Origin: Anthostomella pinea
Lineage: Eukaryota > Ascomycota > Sordariomycetes > Xylariales > Xylariaceae
Direction: 5' to 3'
Assembly: GCA_963556695.1 (NCBI GenBank)
Contig: CAUWAG010000020.1
Span: forward strand, 248,001 to 312,000
Length of the DNA stretch: 64,000 nucleotides
The stretch's first letter is position 1. Every line of letters begins with the position of its first letter. The notes under the pieces are model-generated. The model was not told the DNA's origin, ran no database searches, and worked only from the letters and a program-made list of their open reading frames with translations. Both the position numbers and the translations under genes were made by a program. Below are positions 34,125 to 44,943 of this stretch, piece after piece.

Positions 34125-35249
34125 ATGACTGCAGACGACGAGAAACCGCTTATGATATATCGCGGCAACTGCCACTGCGCCGCCTATGTGTTCGAAGCCA
34201 AGCTGCCAGAAGTGAGCAAGGGAATCCCGTGCAACTGCAGCTCTTGTTACAAGAGGGGAGCCATCTGCAGCCCTACTACCGCGCAGGTCACGTTCGTGAA
34301 AGGGGATCCAGCGACGTTGTCAACGTATACCTTTGGTAGCAAGAGGTTCAAGCATCAGGTTGACCATCCAAGGAACGCATTTGGCAGCATATACTGACCT
34401 GTGGTTAGTTCTGCTCAAGCTGTGGGAGCTATCTGATCTGCTCCGTCACGACCACCTCACCACAAGGCGAGGTCACCTATGTAAACGTGAGTAAGATAGC
34501 AAGGTATCTGCTATTCATGCGCAGAGTCTGACCTATTGCTTCCAGCTTCGAGTTATCCAGGACCTGAGCGTGTGGGATTTGGACATTGTGCCGTAGGATG
34601 ACCCCGAAGCTTTGAATGAGTATGAACCAGGATTGACTCTGGCCTCGCAGATACGATGGTGCGTCACGACTTCCGGCGTACGAGCCGCCGGTATTCAAGG
34701 GCGAGGAACCTGGAGCTGAGATCGAAAGGGCAAAGGTGTACACGGGTAGCTGCCATTGCGGTGCAGTCACACTGGCTCTGAAATCCCAGCCCCTTGACGA
34801 GACGTATGAAGAGAAGGTCATTGAATGCAATTGCAGTATATGCAGTCGGGTGAGCGCCCTCATCTCGGAGCGGAGTCTGCGAGTTGTGGTCTGGTGAGAC
34901 TGTCATGTGTCGTATACTGATCTCGCCACAGAACGCATACTGCTGGGTCTATCCGAAGAAGAACCAAGTCACCATCGACGGCGCCGAGAACCTGTCCTAC
35001 TATGCCTTTGGACGGGGCATAGGGCAGAAGTCCTTCTGCAAGACTTGCTTTGTGCCCATCCATAACCGTTTCGAGTTCACGGACGAGCAGCTCGCGGCCA
35101 TGTCGCAGGAGGACCGCGAATGGGCTTCGAGGGGGATGGCGATGTGCCCTGTGAACCTCCGACTCCTGGAAGGGGTGGATCTGTCCTCGTTGAAAGTCCA
35201 GAAGGTCACAGAGTCTGTCTTGCGGGAACCTCGATATGTGAACCCATAA
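34125..35249 (+). CDS. Tandem GFA (CENP-V/GFA) domain zinc protein
   Basis: Five exons (34125-34358, 34409-34486, 34546-34592, 34651-34849 and 34932-35249) join to 291 residues. Introns are 50, 58, 58 and 82 nt; the first donor is a weak GTTGAC. Two GFA-type zinc modules are present, each with seven cysteines: Cys16, 18, 36, 38, 41, 80 and 83 (GNCHC, CNCSSC, FCSSCG) and Cys154, 156, 179, 181, 184, 222 and 225 (GSCHCGAV, CNCSIC, FCKTC). The fold is that of glutathione-dependent formaldehyde-activating enzyme, but most fungal members have no proven activity, so glutathione-adduct chemistry is only a possibility. Without splicing the gene looks broken by a TAG at 34594, which falls inside intron 3. 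Confidence 0.85.
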
Positions 35250-36354
35250 TGGTGTGTCTGGGTGTCGGCCTGATCCTGGGGAAGATGAAGAATGAAGTAC
35301 ACCGTCTTTCCTCGATGCCACGATCTGACATGTGAAGCTTCACTCGAGGGATAGGCGTCGAATGAGATCGGCCTTGGTGAGCAAGTTCAGTCTGCACACT
35401 GCAGAAACCTACCAACCCCTGAAATAAGTTTTAGCTACAAGAATCAGATATTCCGCTCCAACAATGGTTCCTGGCTGTCACTGCAGCCCACACTGCACTT
35501 GAAGCAACCATCTGACCTGTCCGCTTCTGACAGCAGGTAGGCGCCGTGCCTGCCATGCACGCCATCTAAATCGGTAATGCTCTATCAGCAGTCGAGGAAG
35601 TCTGTGATGACCCTAAGAATGTTCACAAACCATCAAAGTAAGCCTGGCTTACAACAGGCATCGAACTCGAAGGATCGCGACAAATCTGAGCACAATTCTT
35701 CCGGCCGGCAGCGGCATCACCAAACCAAAGCCGGAGCGAATCGGCCGGTCACAAGTCGGCGACTGGTGGCCACCTTGGGCACGATGGGACGCTGTCATTG
35801 GCGCGCATTTAGAGCGATGACTCGAATTCCTCGATAAGGTATAGCCCGCCCGCAGTGGACGGCATCGTACCTGGAGACTATACCCGAGATGGAAACCTGA
35901 ATAGTTCTGAGGGTCACAATTGGCCGAGCAGGACGGGGCCCCGTCATTGTGTCAGGACTGCAGTTACATCTAGTGACATCACGACTTGAGGCGCTACAAG
36001 CTGGTCTCGGGGTATAGCACAAGTACCCAGCTAAGAGCTACGCGCGCCAGTGTCTTTCTAGTCGGGTATGAGGTATGATGATGGAGAATGGGCACGTGGG
36101 GGGACGGGGGAGGGAGGGAGGGGAAAGGCAGACGATATCGGATGGGTGGGTTTTCGGCCTTTGCTGGCGTCATATTTCCACATATGCAAGCTTGACCAAG
36201 TTGTACAAGAAAGAGGTGGCCACACGGAGAAAACATCCATCGCAGCGAGGCTCTTGTAAATATCTCCCTCTTCCTTTTTCCCTTTTGATCATACCAAAAA
36301 ATTGTCAACTCTATACTACACCACCTCCTAAGTATATCACATCCAGACGACATC
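35250..36354. other. Spacer, no gene recognised
   Basis: About 1.1 kb. The last 250 bp contain a G-rich tract near 36100-36125 and then the promoter and pyrimidine-rich leader of the aldo/keto reductase (CTCCCTCTTCCTTTTTCCCT at about 36265). No gene was recognised. Confidence 0.5.
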
Positions 36355-37404
36355 ATGGCGGAAGCAAAGCACACCAGGTGGGTATCCCAATGTCCACGTT
36401 GCAATTACTGCAGCGGGGAAGTACTGAAGGACATTGACTGACCACCTTCGTGTGTACAGCAAGACCTACACCCTTCCCTCGGGGGACAAGATGCCGGCTA
36501 TCGGCCTTGGAACCTGGCAATCGGGCAAGAACGAAGTGGCAACCGCCGTCAAGGACGCCCTCGACATCGGCTACCGCTACATCGACACCGCGCTCGCCTA
36601 CGGCAACGAGTCCGAGGTTGGCGATGGCGTGAGGGCGTCCGGCGTGCCCCGTGAGCAGATCTGGATCACCACCAAGCTCGACAACCCTTGGCACAAGCGC
36701 GTCGCCGAGGGTATCGACACCTCGCTGAAGAACCTGGGCATGGAGTACGTTGACCTCTACCTCATGCACTGGCCCAGCAGCACCCGCCCCGACGACCTCA
36801 AGAAACACTACGACGACTGGAACTTCATCGACACGTGGCGCGAGATGCAGAAGCTGGTCGGCACCGGCAAGGTCCGCAACATTGGTGTTTCCAACTTTGG
36901 CATCAAGAACCTCGAGAAGCTCCTGAACGACCCCTCGTGCAAGGTACGTTTCGTCGAGACAGACCACCAGTCACGCGTGCGGCCATGCTAGCAGCAGACT
37001 GACCTTTCCCACAGATCAAGCCCTCGGTCAACCAGATCGAGCTGCACCCCAACAACCCGTCACCCAAGCTGGTGGCCTACTGCAAGGAGAAGGGCATCCA
37101 CAACACGGGTTACTCGTGCCTCGGCAGCACCAACTCGCCCCTGTACAAGGACCGGACCCTCCTCGACCTCGCCGAGAAGAAGGGCAAGACGCCGCAGCAG
37201 TGCCTGCTCCAGTGGGGCATCCAGAACGGCTGGGACGTGATCCCCAAGTCGGTGACCAAGGAGCGCATCGCGGCTAACTTTGCTCTGGACGGCTGGTCGT
37301 TGACCGACGACGAGCTGAACAAGCTGTCCAACTTGAAGGACCGCTTCAAGGTCTGCGGTGATGACTGGCTGCCGGTCAAGGTGTTCTTTGGCGATGACGA
37401 ATGA
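36355..37404 (+). CDS. Aldo/keto reductase
   Basis: It is an NADPH-dependent carbonyl reductase of the AKR superfamily. Exons are 36355-36377, 36460-36943 and 37015-37404, giving 298 residues; introns are 82 and 71 nt. The first exon is only 23 nt. The catalytic tetrad is complete: Asp50 (YIDTA), Tyr55 (AYGNE), Lys80 (TTKLD) and His111 (LMHWP). The cofactor-binding IPKSVTKERI block is near the C-terminus. The sequence resembles fungal D-xylose/glycerol-type reductases, but the substrate cannot be assigned from sequence. The gene is strongly C-biased at third positions, suggesting good expression. Confidence 0.92.
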
Positions 37405-37599
37405 GTTGTTCCAGGACGGGAGCATTTGGCTCGGTTCGTCATTGTGAGGTAGGCGGACCGTTAGACTTTGCGAGGACCATAGATATAGACTCGCAAGGAC
37501 GCAATCACCAATAGAAGCTTCGTTACTGTGCCCATGTCCCAAGTTCCCTCATCATATGTCGAGATATGTCCGTAGTTCCGTCCTCTTACACAGCCAAAG

Positions 37600-38181
37600 C
37601 TATAACTTTCCCTTGCTCCCTTCTTCCCGCAGCACCACAGCAATGTTGCGCCTCAAATCCCCAGCCAGGCGAACACCGTCCTCATCGTCCAACTCCTGCC
37701 GCTGGCCACGACCAAACATGGTGAAGCTCTCACTGAACCGCCCACTCGCCCGGATCTCAGGCCGCGGTATGAGGTGGTAATGGACATGGTTCACGACCTG
37801 CGCGGCCGCCGCGCCGTTGTTCTGCACGACATTCCAGTCCTGCACGCCCGTCGTGCGCACCAGCGCCTTCGACAGGACCCTCAAGTACGCGCCCAGCTCG
37901 GCGGCCTCGCGCGTCGAGACGTCGGTGAGCTTGGGCTTGTGGGCGCGCGGGCACAGCAATACGTGGCCCGAAGACAGGGGCATGATGTCGAGGAAGGCGA
38001 CGAGGGTCGGTGTGGATAGCACGATGAAGGCGGCCGGCGCGAGCTTGGACGGGTCGATGGCGGGTGAGGTGGATGAGGGGGGCGCTGAGGGGGGGAAGGG
38101 AGGGTAGGCGGATATTATGTTGCAGAAGGGGCAGGGGACATCTGGTGGGAGGGCGCGCGGGTCGAAGGGGTGTGGTGCCAT
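37600..38181 (-). CDS. HIT-family nucleotide hydrolase/transferase
   Basis: This intronless frame encodes 193 residues from the ATG at 38181 (the frame is open further upstream but that part is not protein-like). The histidine triad is plain: HVHYHLIPRP. A CPFC near residue 16 is the zinc-binding CxxC seen in many HIT proteins, and PLSSGHVLLCPRAHKP is the usual preceding block. HIT proteins hydrolyse or transfer nucleoside monophosphates from adducts such as AMP-lysine or dinucleoside polyphosphates; the specific substrate is unknown. An Ala/Pro-rich insertion sits between the CxxC and the core. Divergent from RPB12. Confidence 0.9.
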   Translation of the reverse strand: MAPHPFDPRALPPDVPCPFCNIISAYPPFPPSAPPSSTSPAIDPSKLAPAAFIVLSTPTLVAFLDIMPLSSGHVLLCPRAHKPKLTDVSTREAAELGAYLRVLSKALVRTTGVQDWNVVQNNGAAAAQVVNHVHYHLIPRPEIRASGRFSESFTMFGRGQRQELDDEDGVRLAGDLRRNIAVVLREEGSKGKL

Positions 38182-38703
38182 GGCTGGTGTGGTGTCTGGT
38201 GTGTCTACCTGATAGGTGTTGCTCTTCTCGGGTCGTTGGCGATGGTTGTGTACGGTACTAGGAGGTAAGGGGTCGCTGGTTCTGGCTATCACACTGGCGC
38301 ATTGGCGCATATACAACCTCTGGTCTACCTGTACGGGTCCATGCTGATTCAATGTTGATATATGACGAGAAAGATGCAAAGTGACTGGGCTGTAACCCAA
38401 ACGGCGAAGTCCCGAAGTTCGAATAAACGTCGAGGGTCCCTGGCCCAGTCCCGAGGTCCAGGGACCAGTTGAGCCCAGCGCTGGAAACGGTGCTGATAGG
38501 CGTTTGCCGCCGTCTTTTGCCCCACGTCACCGCCCTTTTTCCTTTGATCGCATTCCGTCTCCCGTCTCGACTCCAATCGATCAAGACCCCTCCTCCACCT
38601 CTTCCGTCGGTCAGTCATCGCGAATCCCGTACATCCAACAAGGCAAACAACATAGGCTCGACCACACATCCGAATCCGAATCCCTACAGACTACAGACGA
38701 CGC

Positions 38704-38737
<34 letters not shown>

Positions 38738-38748
38738 AACAGCCCACC
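38182..38748. promoter_or_regulatory. Divergent promoter region, HIT gene / RPB12
   Basis: 567 bp lie between the start codons. The last 45 bp before RPB12 are a CAA trinucleotide tract (about 38706-38738), which would give an unstructured 5' leader. Confidence 0.45.
38706..38738 (+). repeat. CAA trinucleotide repeat in RPB12 leader
   Basis: About ten consecutive CAA/ACA units end 11 bp before the RPB12 start codon. CAA-rich leaders lack secondary structure and favour scanning; that role is inference. Confidence 0.8.
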
Positions 38749-39078
38749 ATGTCGCGCGAAGCCTACCAAGTCCCCACCGCCTCGGGCAACAACAGCGCGC
38801 CCGGCGGCGGCACCAACCTGTCGCGGACCTTCGACACCGAGGGCGTGACCATGAACTACATCTGCGGCGACTGCGGCTTCAAGTTCCCGCTGCGGCGCCA
38901 GGACAACATCCGGTGCCAGGAGTGCGGCTGTCGCATACTGTACAAGGAGCGGACCAAGAGGTGAGTACCTTCCTTACCTTAGTAGTCTGCCTGTCTGCCT
39001 CTCTGGGATTGACTGGTTGATGGTCTGGATCCGGGCTGACTTGTTGCGGGTAGGATGGTGCAGTTCGAGGCGCGGTGA
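38749..39078 (+). CDS. RPB12: RNA polymerase I/II/III shared subunit RPABC4
   Basis: This is the smallest shared subunit of the three nuclear RNA polymerases, a zinc-ribbon protein. Exons 38749-38960 and 39054-39078 (93-nt intron) encode 78 residues. The C-terminal core is unmistakable: YICGDCGFKFPLRRQDNIRC, with zinc ligands in CGDC and CQEC, then the RILYKERTKR block and the terminal MVQFEAR supplied by a 25-nt second exon. The first 30 residues are variable and Gly/Ser-rich. The gene converges on GPN1, 311 bp away. Confidence 0.95.
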
Positions 39079-39389
39079 TGAACCAGACCGGTTGCTAGAG
39101 ATTCCGTCAGGATACCAACCGACTTGGATCTGTAGACGATCCGCCGAATGGCTGCGTCTTCTGGCACAGCTTGCGGAGTACGGGATATGGAGGATGGAGT
39201 GGAACACTCAGTAGGCCAGGCTCGTCGTTCTACAGCTAGGCAAAGCATGGATGGAGTTGGGAGTTCACGCGGGGTAGTGATATTGTCTCTTGGGTTCAGA
39301 AATCAGAATGGTATCATTGCGCCGTCTATGCCATCATAATATAAAGCAACCAACACAGGCCTCTTTTCCTCGCAACCAAACGGCTCCTC
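39079..39389. other. Convergent spacer, RPB12 / GPN1
   Basis: This 311-bp stretch holds the two 3' UTRs. No other feature was recognised. Confidence 0.5.
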
Positions 39390-40659
39390 CTATTTGCGTT
39401 GAGCATGTAGGAACTTGGCAAAGCTTGCGTCATCCATGGTCGAGTCCCGTCCCGATTCCATGGCCGCTTCATACCTCTTCTGCAACCCCTCCCGATCGCC
39501 CTCGTCGTCGTCATCGTCGTAGTCCTCCTCATCATCATCGTTGTCGCTCGGTACGTCCACGTCGTCACCGTCGTCCCCTGCTCGACCTGGTCGTTGCGTC
39601 GTGCTGCTGCTAGCACCCGTCGCCATAGACATGCCCTTCATCATCTTGTCCAGCTCCTTCTCGCGATTCTTCTTCTTCTCTTCGTCCCTCTCTTTCCTCT
39701 TGCGATCAAGCTCTGGCTGGTAGTCCTCATTGAACTCCTTTGCCTTCTCTTGTACGGCGGCGAAGAAGTCGTCGACGCCAGCGCCCGTCATCGAGGAAAC
39801 TCCAACCACACTTAGATGGGAGTAGAACTCCTCCAGCATGAGACTCATCGAGTTCAACAAGCTGCTCATGTAACCACTTCCTGCGCCTTCGCCTTCAACC
39901 CCGCCGAACGCGTTCCCCGCCTCGTCTTCCGATAGGGCTGTCTGGAAGGCATCGTAGTCGGTCATCCACTCCTTCGCGAAGCTTGCATCCTTGACGTCGG
40001 TCTTGTTGAATACGAGAATCATCGGCAGTTTCGTCTTGTATAGGATGGAACATGCGTATAACATGTTGCTCATGAACGTGCTAGTCGAAGCGGTCCGCGG
40101 CGTGTCGATAACGTACGCGATGACGGTAGGAAAGGAGGAGGCGAGGGACTCGAGGAGGATCTGACCCGAGGCCGACCACACGAAAACCTCGATCTGGCCA
40201 GCTGAGGAGAGGTTGGTTAGTCAGATAGACTTGATAGCTAAGGTACCAAGGCAAGGAGATGCACATACGCGTGTCCACAAGAATATTCTTGACGATCTTC
40301 TTGTTCGGATTTTCCGGGTCCGGGCCAGTGCGCTTCTCGAGCAGATTCAATATCTGGTCTACCTTGGTCGCGAACAGGTTCAGCGAGGTCAGGATCCCAC
40401 CGTTCGGCCCCAGGTTGTACTGCTTCATCACTTCCTTGTAGTTCACCGAGTCGCGAATATCGATGTTGCTCTCGAAGGGAACGTTAAGGACGGCGGGATC
40501 CAGGTTGATCACGTATGGCGGTTCCTTTTGAGCGTGGAGGTGTGCGTTGATGCGCTGCATGAATGTCGTCTTTCCAGAACCGGCCATGCCGACGCAGACG
40601 ATGGCGACGGGTTGCGTGCCCGTCGCTGGCGATGTTTGGGGTTCCGAAGCACTAGCCAT
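39390..40659 (-). CDS. GPN-loop GTPase 1 (RNA polymerase II assembly/import factor)
   Basis: The ortholog in yeast is Npa3, needed for assembly and nuclear import of RNA polymerase II. Exons 40659-40269 and 40201-39390 (67-nt GTATGT..CAG intron) give 400 residues. The P-loop GMAGSGKTT (residues 24-32), the family-defining Gly-Pro-Asn loop (residues 84-86, in NLGPNGGI), the [12 protein letters not shown] switch motif rebuilt across the intron, and the guanine-specificity FNKTDV are all present. The C-terminal third is a charged coiled coil followed by a long acidic Asp/Glu run. The ATG at 40659 was chosen because no upstream ATG occurs in frame. Confidence 0.93.
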
Positions 40660-42428
40660 CCTGTTTTGCTTCCGTTGCTCGACAGAAAGCCGAGTCCGGG
40701 GAATGAATGTTGACAAGAAGACGATATCGAAGATGGATGGATGGAGCTTGCCAATAGCACCGAAAAATATCCTATGGATGGGTGTCCTGGAACTGAATCG
40801 ATTGCGGGGTGGAGGGGCAGACGGGGCAAAGGGGAGCTCCAGGTACGTACCCCCCGGACCCCTAACCCCCTAACCCCCTGACCTCATGAGGTGTGTTTGG
40901 GTGTAGTTGCTCAGATCAGAGTGATAGACCACCATGCTGCCACAACGGTAGTGAACTCGTTCGAGCAGGTCAAGTGTACTTGTGTTATATACATCCGTCA
41001 GCGGAATTGGGACCTTCGATGGCGACTCTCCTTGAAAAGGATGAACCCAGGAGGAGGCTGTTATACCGAAGTTGATCTTACTGGGACAAGTAGTCTTAAC
41101 ACTTGCAGGCAGATGACAAACTGTATACTCCTGAGACAGTTGACGAAGGATATTTCTGATAGTGGAAGCTCGAATGGCAAGTGATGAGTATACCACAGGG
41201 CATGACGAAGTGCGATAATATCGCGAACCTGCAGAAATGCGGCCGCTTTGAGTTGCCACTCCCCCCTTATCCAAAGTCAGGGGCCACGGAGCATCAAACC
41301 TTCGACTTAGGACATATAAGCGCAGCGTAATCAATACTTACCATAACCGTACGATTATCACCGAGTTCTCGTCATGATCAAGACATCAAGTTTGAGGTGG
41401 CCGAATCTCTCAATTATCTCGCCCTGACGAGGGCTCAAAGCCGTGCTCGACGCCACCATCCACTAGGGACGGCCGTCTCGCCAGGAGAAATAGTAGCTGG
41501 CCATCAAGACCAGACCTATCATCCCACACAGCTTCTGTACAACAGTATAGATGCCAGCTCGTCGCGCTAGCGGAACCATGTGTATGCAAACCCAGCAGTA
41601 CAATCTTCTCTTCCCCCTTCCTTCCTGCGGTGGTGTCCTCCCCGGAAGAGATATTTTGTATGGCTTTTGTTTGTTTTTTTGGCTTTTCCTTGACACATAG
41701 GAGATGGTATGGCAGCGAAAGGAGGCGCGCCAACCTGTGGTCCAATCGTCCTCCCCGCTTGCCTAAATGACGAGAACAAAATTCGCTGGTTAACAATCTG
41801 GGTATCGGGGGAATGCCTTTCATGTATCCCGTGGCTCGCCGTAAATAAAGCAACGCAGTTCAAAAGACAAATTGCAATGGCGGCAAACCGCCTTCTTCCT
41901 CTCTCTTTTTGTCCCGTAGCTTCCGAACCGTTTTGTGTTTCTGTTTTTCTCGTCGTTTTCACCAGTGAATCAGCCAGAAAGAGCAATTCCTGAGCAAACA
42001 GTCGGAAAACCAGAACCAGTCCCAAGACAAACAGGGGTAAGAGAGCCGTGGGGGGTGAATATGGAGTTGCGAGTGTGGGTCATAAGACATGGGAGAGCAG
42101 GCGGGAATGATACACCATCATGTACCTTCATAACCCCCCTTTCTCTCCGTGGATAAAAGCGTCATCATCGGAATGGTCGGCCAACCTCGATGAGAAGTGG
42201 AGTGTTCGCTGGTGCAGTAAACTCTCCCAAATGGTGTTTCCAATCTGATGGGGGTGCTGCTATCTGGGAGAGATGAGTGAGGGAAGATGAAACCGGTGTA
42301 CAATGAAAAAGGCAATCATATCCTCGTGAACTCCGTTTCCTCGCCAGAAACGGCAAGCGCCATGTTACGCCCCCCAGGGACCAGATATTCGGTGACAGAA
42401 ACATGTTGTTACAACAAGCCAGAACTCT
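40660..42428. other. Long spacer, no gene recognised
   Basis: About 1.8 kb with the promoter of GPN1 at its left and the 3' end of the BTB gene at its right. At 40850-40883 there is a C-rich tract containing two CCCCTAA units. A T-rich tract lies near 41669-41690. Open frames up to 152 codons on both strands overlap and look random; a long 3' UTR of the BTB gene is possible. Confidence 0.45.
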
Positions 42429-43250
42429 TCAGATGGTCTTGGGTGTCCGAGCATTGCTCAGCTCCACGACGTCGTCGAGGTGGTTGCACATGGCCACGAA
42501 CAGGTCGAAGAAGAGCTTGCCGCCCCGTTCCATCTCCGCCTGCATGGTTCCGCTCCTCTTGAACGTCTTGCGACATCGGATGATCAGGGCGAGATAGTGA
42601 GCGCGCAGCCGCGAGTCCGAGTCCGGCGTGTGGTCGTAGGCGTACTGGGCTGACCGGAGGATGGTCCCGACGTCGATCCCACTCTGCAGACCCTGCTTCC
42701 GGAGAGCAAGGCACTTGAGCTCCTCGAGTCCGAACCGTTCGGCGGCGCAGTAGACGACCGTGTCGCGCAGGAGAAACTGGTCCACGCTGGACACGTGCAT
42801 GGTGGCCTCGACGGCTCCGCGGCCACCTCGGTTGTTTTCGGAGGGGTCCGGCGATCTCACAGCGTCCTCGAGCTCCCAAGAGTTTCGGTGCTTGTTGTGG
42901 AGCAGGCGGGGGTAGTAGTCGCCTTTGTAGAGGTATTCGAGGACGGCCGAGAAGATGCCGGGCTCTTCGTCTGGGAGTGAGATCCTCTTGCTCTGCGCCT
43001 CGAGGTACTGGTCCCGGCAGGCGCGCTCAAAGAAGGGCGACTGGCACAGGACCTCCTCGTGCGCCGCAAACAGCCGACCTTCACGCCCGACCGTCAGGGT
43101 GACGATGGGTGAGCTGAGGGTCTTCTTCACGGGAAGCGTCTCCTCGATCGACCGCTGCAGTTTCGACAGCTTCTGGGGATCCCGAACGGTGTTGGATTTC
43201 TTCAGCCTCGCCGACTTGTCGACCCGGTTCCGGTCCGAGCGCTTGAACAT
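42429..43250 (-). CDS. BTB/POZ domain protein
   Basis: This single-exon frame encodes 273 residues. After a basic N-terminus (about 45 residues) comes a BTB fold: SSPIVTLTVGREGRLFAAHE, SPFFERACRDQYLEAQSKRI, EEPGIFSAVLEYLYKGDYYP. The C-terminal helical part contains a BACK-like segment (RDTVVYCAAERFGLEELKCL). BTB proteins dimerise and often serve as adaptors for cullin-3 ligases; fungi have many, mostly without assigned function. The Arg/Lys-rich start could serve nuclear targeting, which is inference. The region upstream is pyrimidine-rich on the coding strand, suggesting a substantial 5' leader. Confidence 0.88.
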   Translation of the reverse strand: MFKRSDRNRVDKSARLKKSNTVRDPQKLSKLQRSIEETLPVKKTLSSPIVTLTVGREGRLFAAHEEVLCQSPFFERACRDQYLEAQSKRISLPDEEPGIFSAVLEYLYKGDYYPRLLHNKHRNSWELEDAVRSPDPSENNRGGRGAVEATMHVSSVDQFLLRDTVVYCAAERFGLEELKCLALRKQGLQSGIDVGTILRSAQYAYDHTPDSDSRLRAHYLALIIRCRKTFKRSGTMQAEMERGGKLFFDLFVAMCNHLDDVVELSNARTPKTI

Positions 43251-44943
43251 GGCGGCGGCGGTGAGTCGGAGGAGCGAGAGAAATCGAGGCGACGACGTGG
43301 TGCCGGTTCGTTCGGGACGGTGTGGTGTTTGGCTAGAGAGCGACGAAAAGAGTGAAGGAGGGTGTGAGGGTGTTTGAGTTGACGCACAAATGAATGATTG
43401 GCAGGGGTCCGGGCGGGCGTATCCCAGAGTCGATTCGAGAGTAAACGAATGTGTCTGGAGATATCCTTATGGTGCTTTGCGACCCTGATGGTTGTGGTGG
43501 GGGAGGGAGAACAAAAGGAAGGGGGGAGTTTTGGAGGGGGAGATCGCATATACTTATACTATCTGCACTTTTTGGCCCCCATCCCCTGTTTGCGCCTTCA
43601 TCGCTGCCTCGATGCTCCATTGGCGAACCATGTCAGGCAGGCTGCCGCTGCTGGCAGTTGGCTGGGCAGCTGGGGTGGCGGTATGACGGCAGCCATCGAC
43701 TTGCATGGGTCCGCTGAACCGGGTCTCAGATCGTCGTTGATTATCTCCGGTGAATACACACCCGTATGGTGTGTCGCCCGCGTCCGCGTCCGCGTCCCAG
43801 TGGACTGGAGTCATCCTTGCATGCTGACGACTCTCTGCCTCCAAGATGGATAACAACGGCCGTGTAGACGAGGGAATACACCGTATTGGCCACGAGCCAC
43901 GTGAGAAGATGTTCCTGTACGACATTGCGTACTACGCTGCGTACAGGTAGCATTCACATTGAAGTGAAGTGAAGACATATTGGCTGGACCAGGCAGTGGA
44001 AAGCCAAGGGTTCAAGCGAATCTGCCCCATCTTGGCAGAGCGTAGCAAGCGCACTGCGAGTCACTTGCAGGCCCAGGTGATTCGTGGCTTTCCTTGTATG
44101 GCTCCTCCAAAAAGCTCAATGGCCACTTGAGAGCTGGGTGATTGGTTTGCCCAGCACTGCCTCACAACAGTGCCATCGCCTCTGCACACAGAAGCAAACT
44201 GGACAGGCTCCCTTTGCCATTGAGGCTTCCCTATAAATCCCAGAGGCGGCGATACCTCAAGTTTGTCGAAAAACGGTTGTTTCCATCTCGATATCCCGCG
44301 GGTCTGGTCCCTGGGTTGCTGGTCCCTATCTTGGGCACCATTGGTGGCCCTACGGGGACAACGGCGCATAGCATCATACCCACTCGAGCTTAGAGCCAGG
44401 AACGGCTGCAACTAGTACATCTCGAATCTCAGGCCGTTTGGGAACATGGGATGGCAGCAGCTACGTCACTTGACGATTTTCTGGAGATCGGGTGCTTCCT
44501 TTGTATGGACCTGCACCGGACATCAGCCATGACGAAGATCATAAGCTCGAGCATCGATGGGCATTTCCAATTGACACCATTCGGCAACTTGTCCAGTAAT
44601 ACTGTCTCTGTCTCGTTCTCATTATTGTTATCAGGGCAGTAGGGAGCACATACAATTACAGACCCAATCTACCCAGTGAGCATCCCAATCTGATTTTGAA
44701 GGATAGAGCTAATCCTTCGACCACATATCCGGTAGCATAGTCCAATCCTGGTCGTCACCTCTGACTCACAGCCTTATCGACAGCAAAGCTAGGATGGGAC
44801 TGATGTTCCAAGGAGTTGTCCGACTTTCAGTCATCCTTATACTCCACCAATGGGATGGATGCCGTGTCCACGCAGCCTCTGACGCAACCTTCATTCGCGG
44901 AAGCCATCCACGCCTTGCGCGTAGTACGACATCGGGAGCGTAA
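43251..44943. other. Spacer, no gene recognised
   Basis: About 1.7 kb upstream of the BTB gene and downstream of the membrane protein gene that ends at 44944. The first ~350 bp are purine-rich on the + strand (GGGGGAGGGAGAAC and similar near 43498-43545). No coding region was recognised. Confidence 0.5.

Noticed and set aside
34594..34596. TAG apparently breaking the tandem GFA gene
   Set aside because: It lies inside an intron (34593-34650) that starts GTAGGA, ends CAG and joins the two halves in the correct phase.
40850..40883. CCCCTAACCCCCTAACCCC, resembling telomere repeats
   Set aside because: Only two units with an extra C each, inside a C-rich promoter tract next to housekeeping genes; too short to support an interstitial telomere or a chromosome end.
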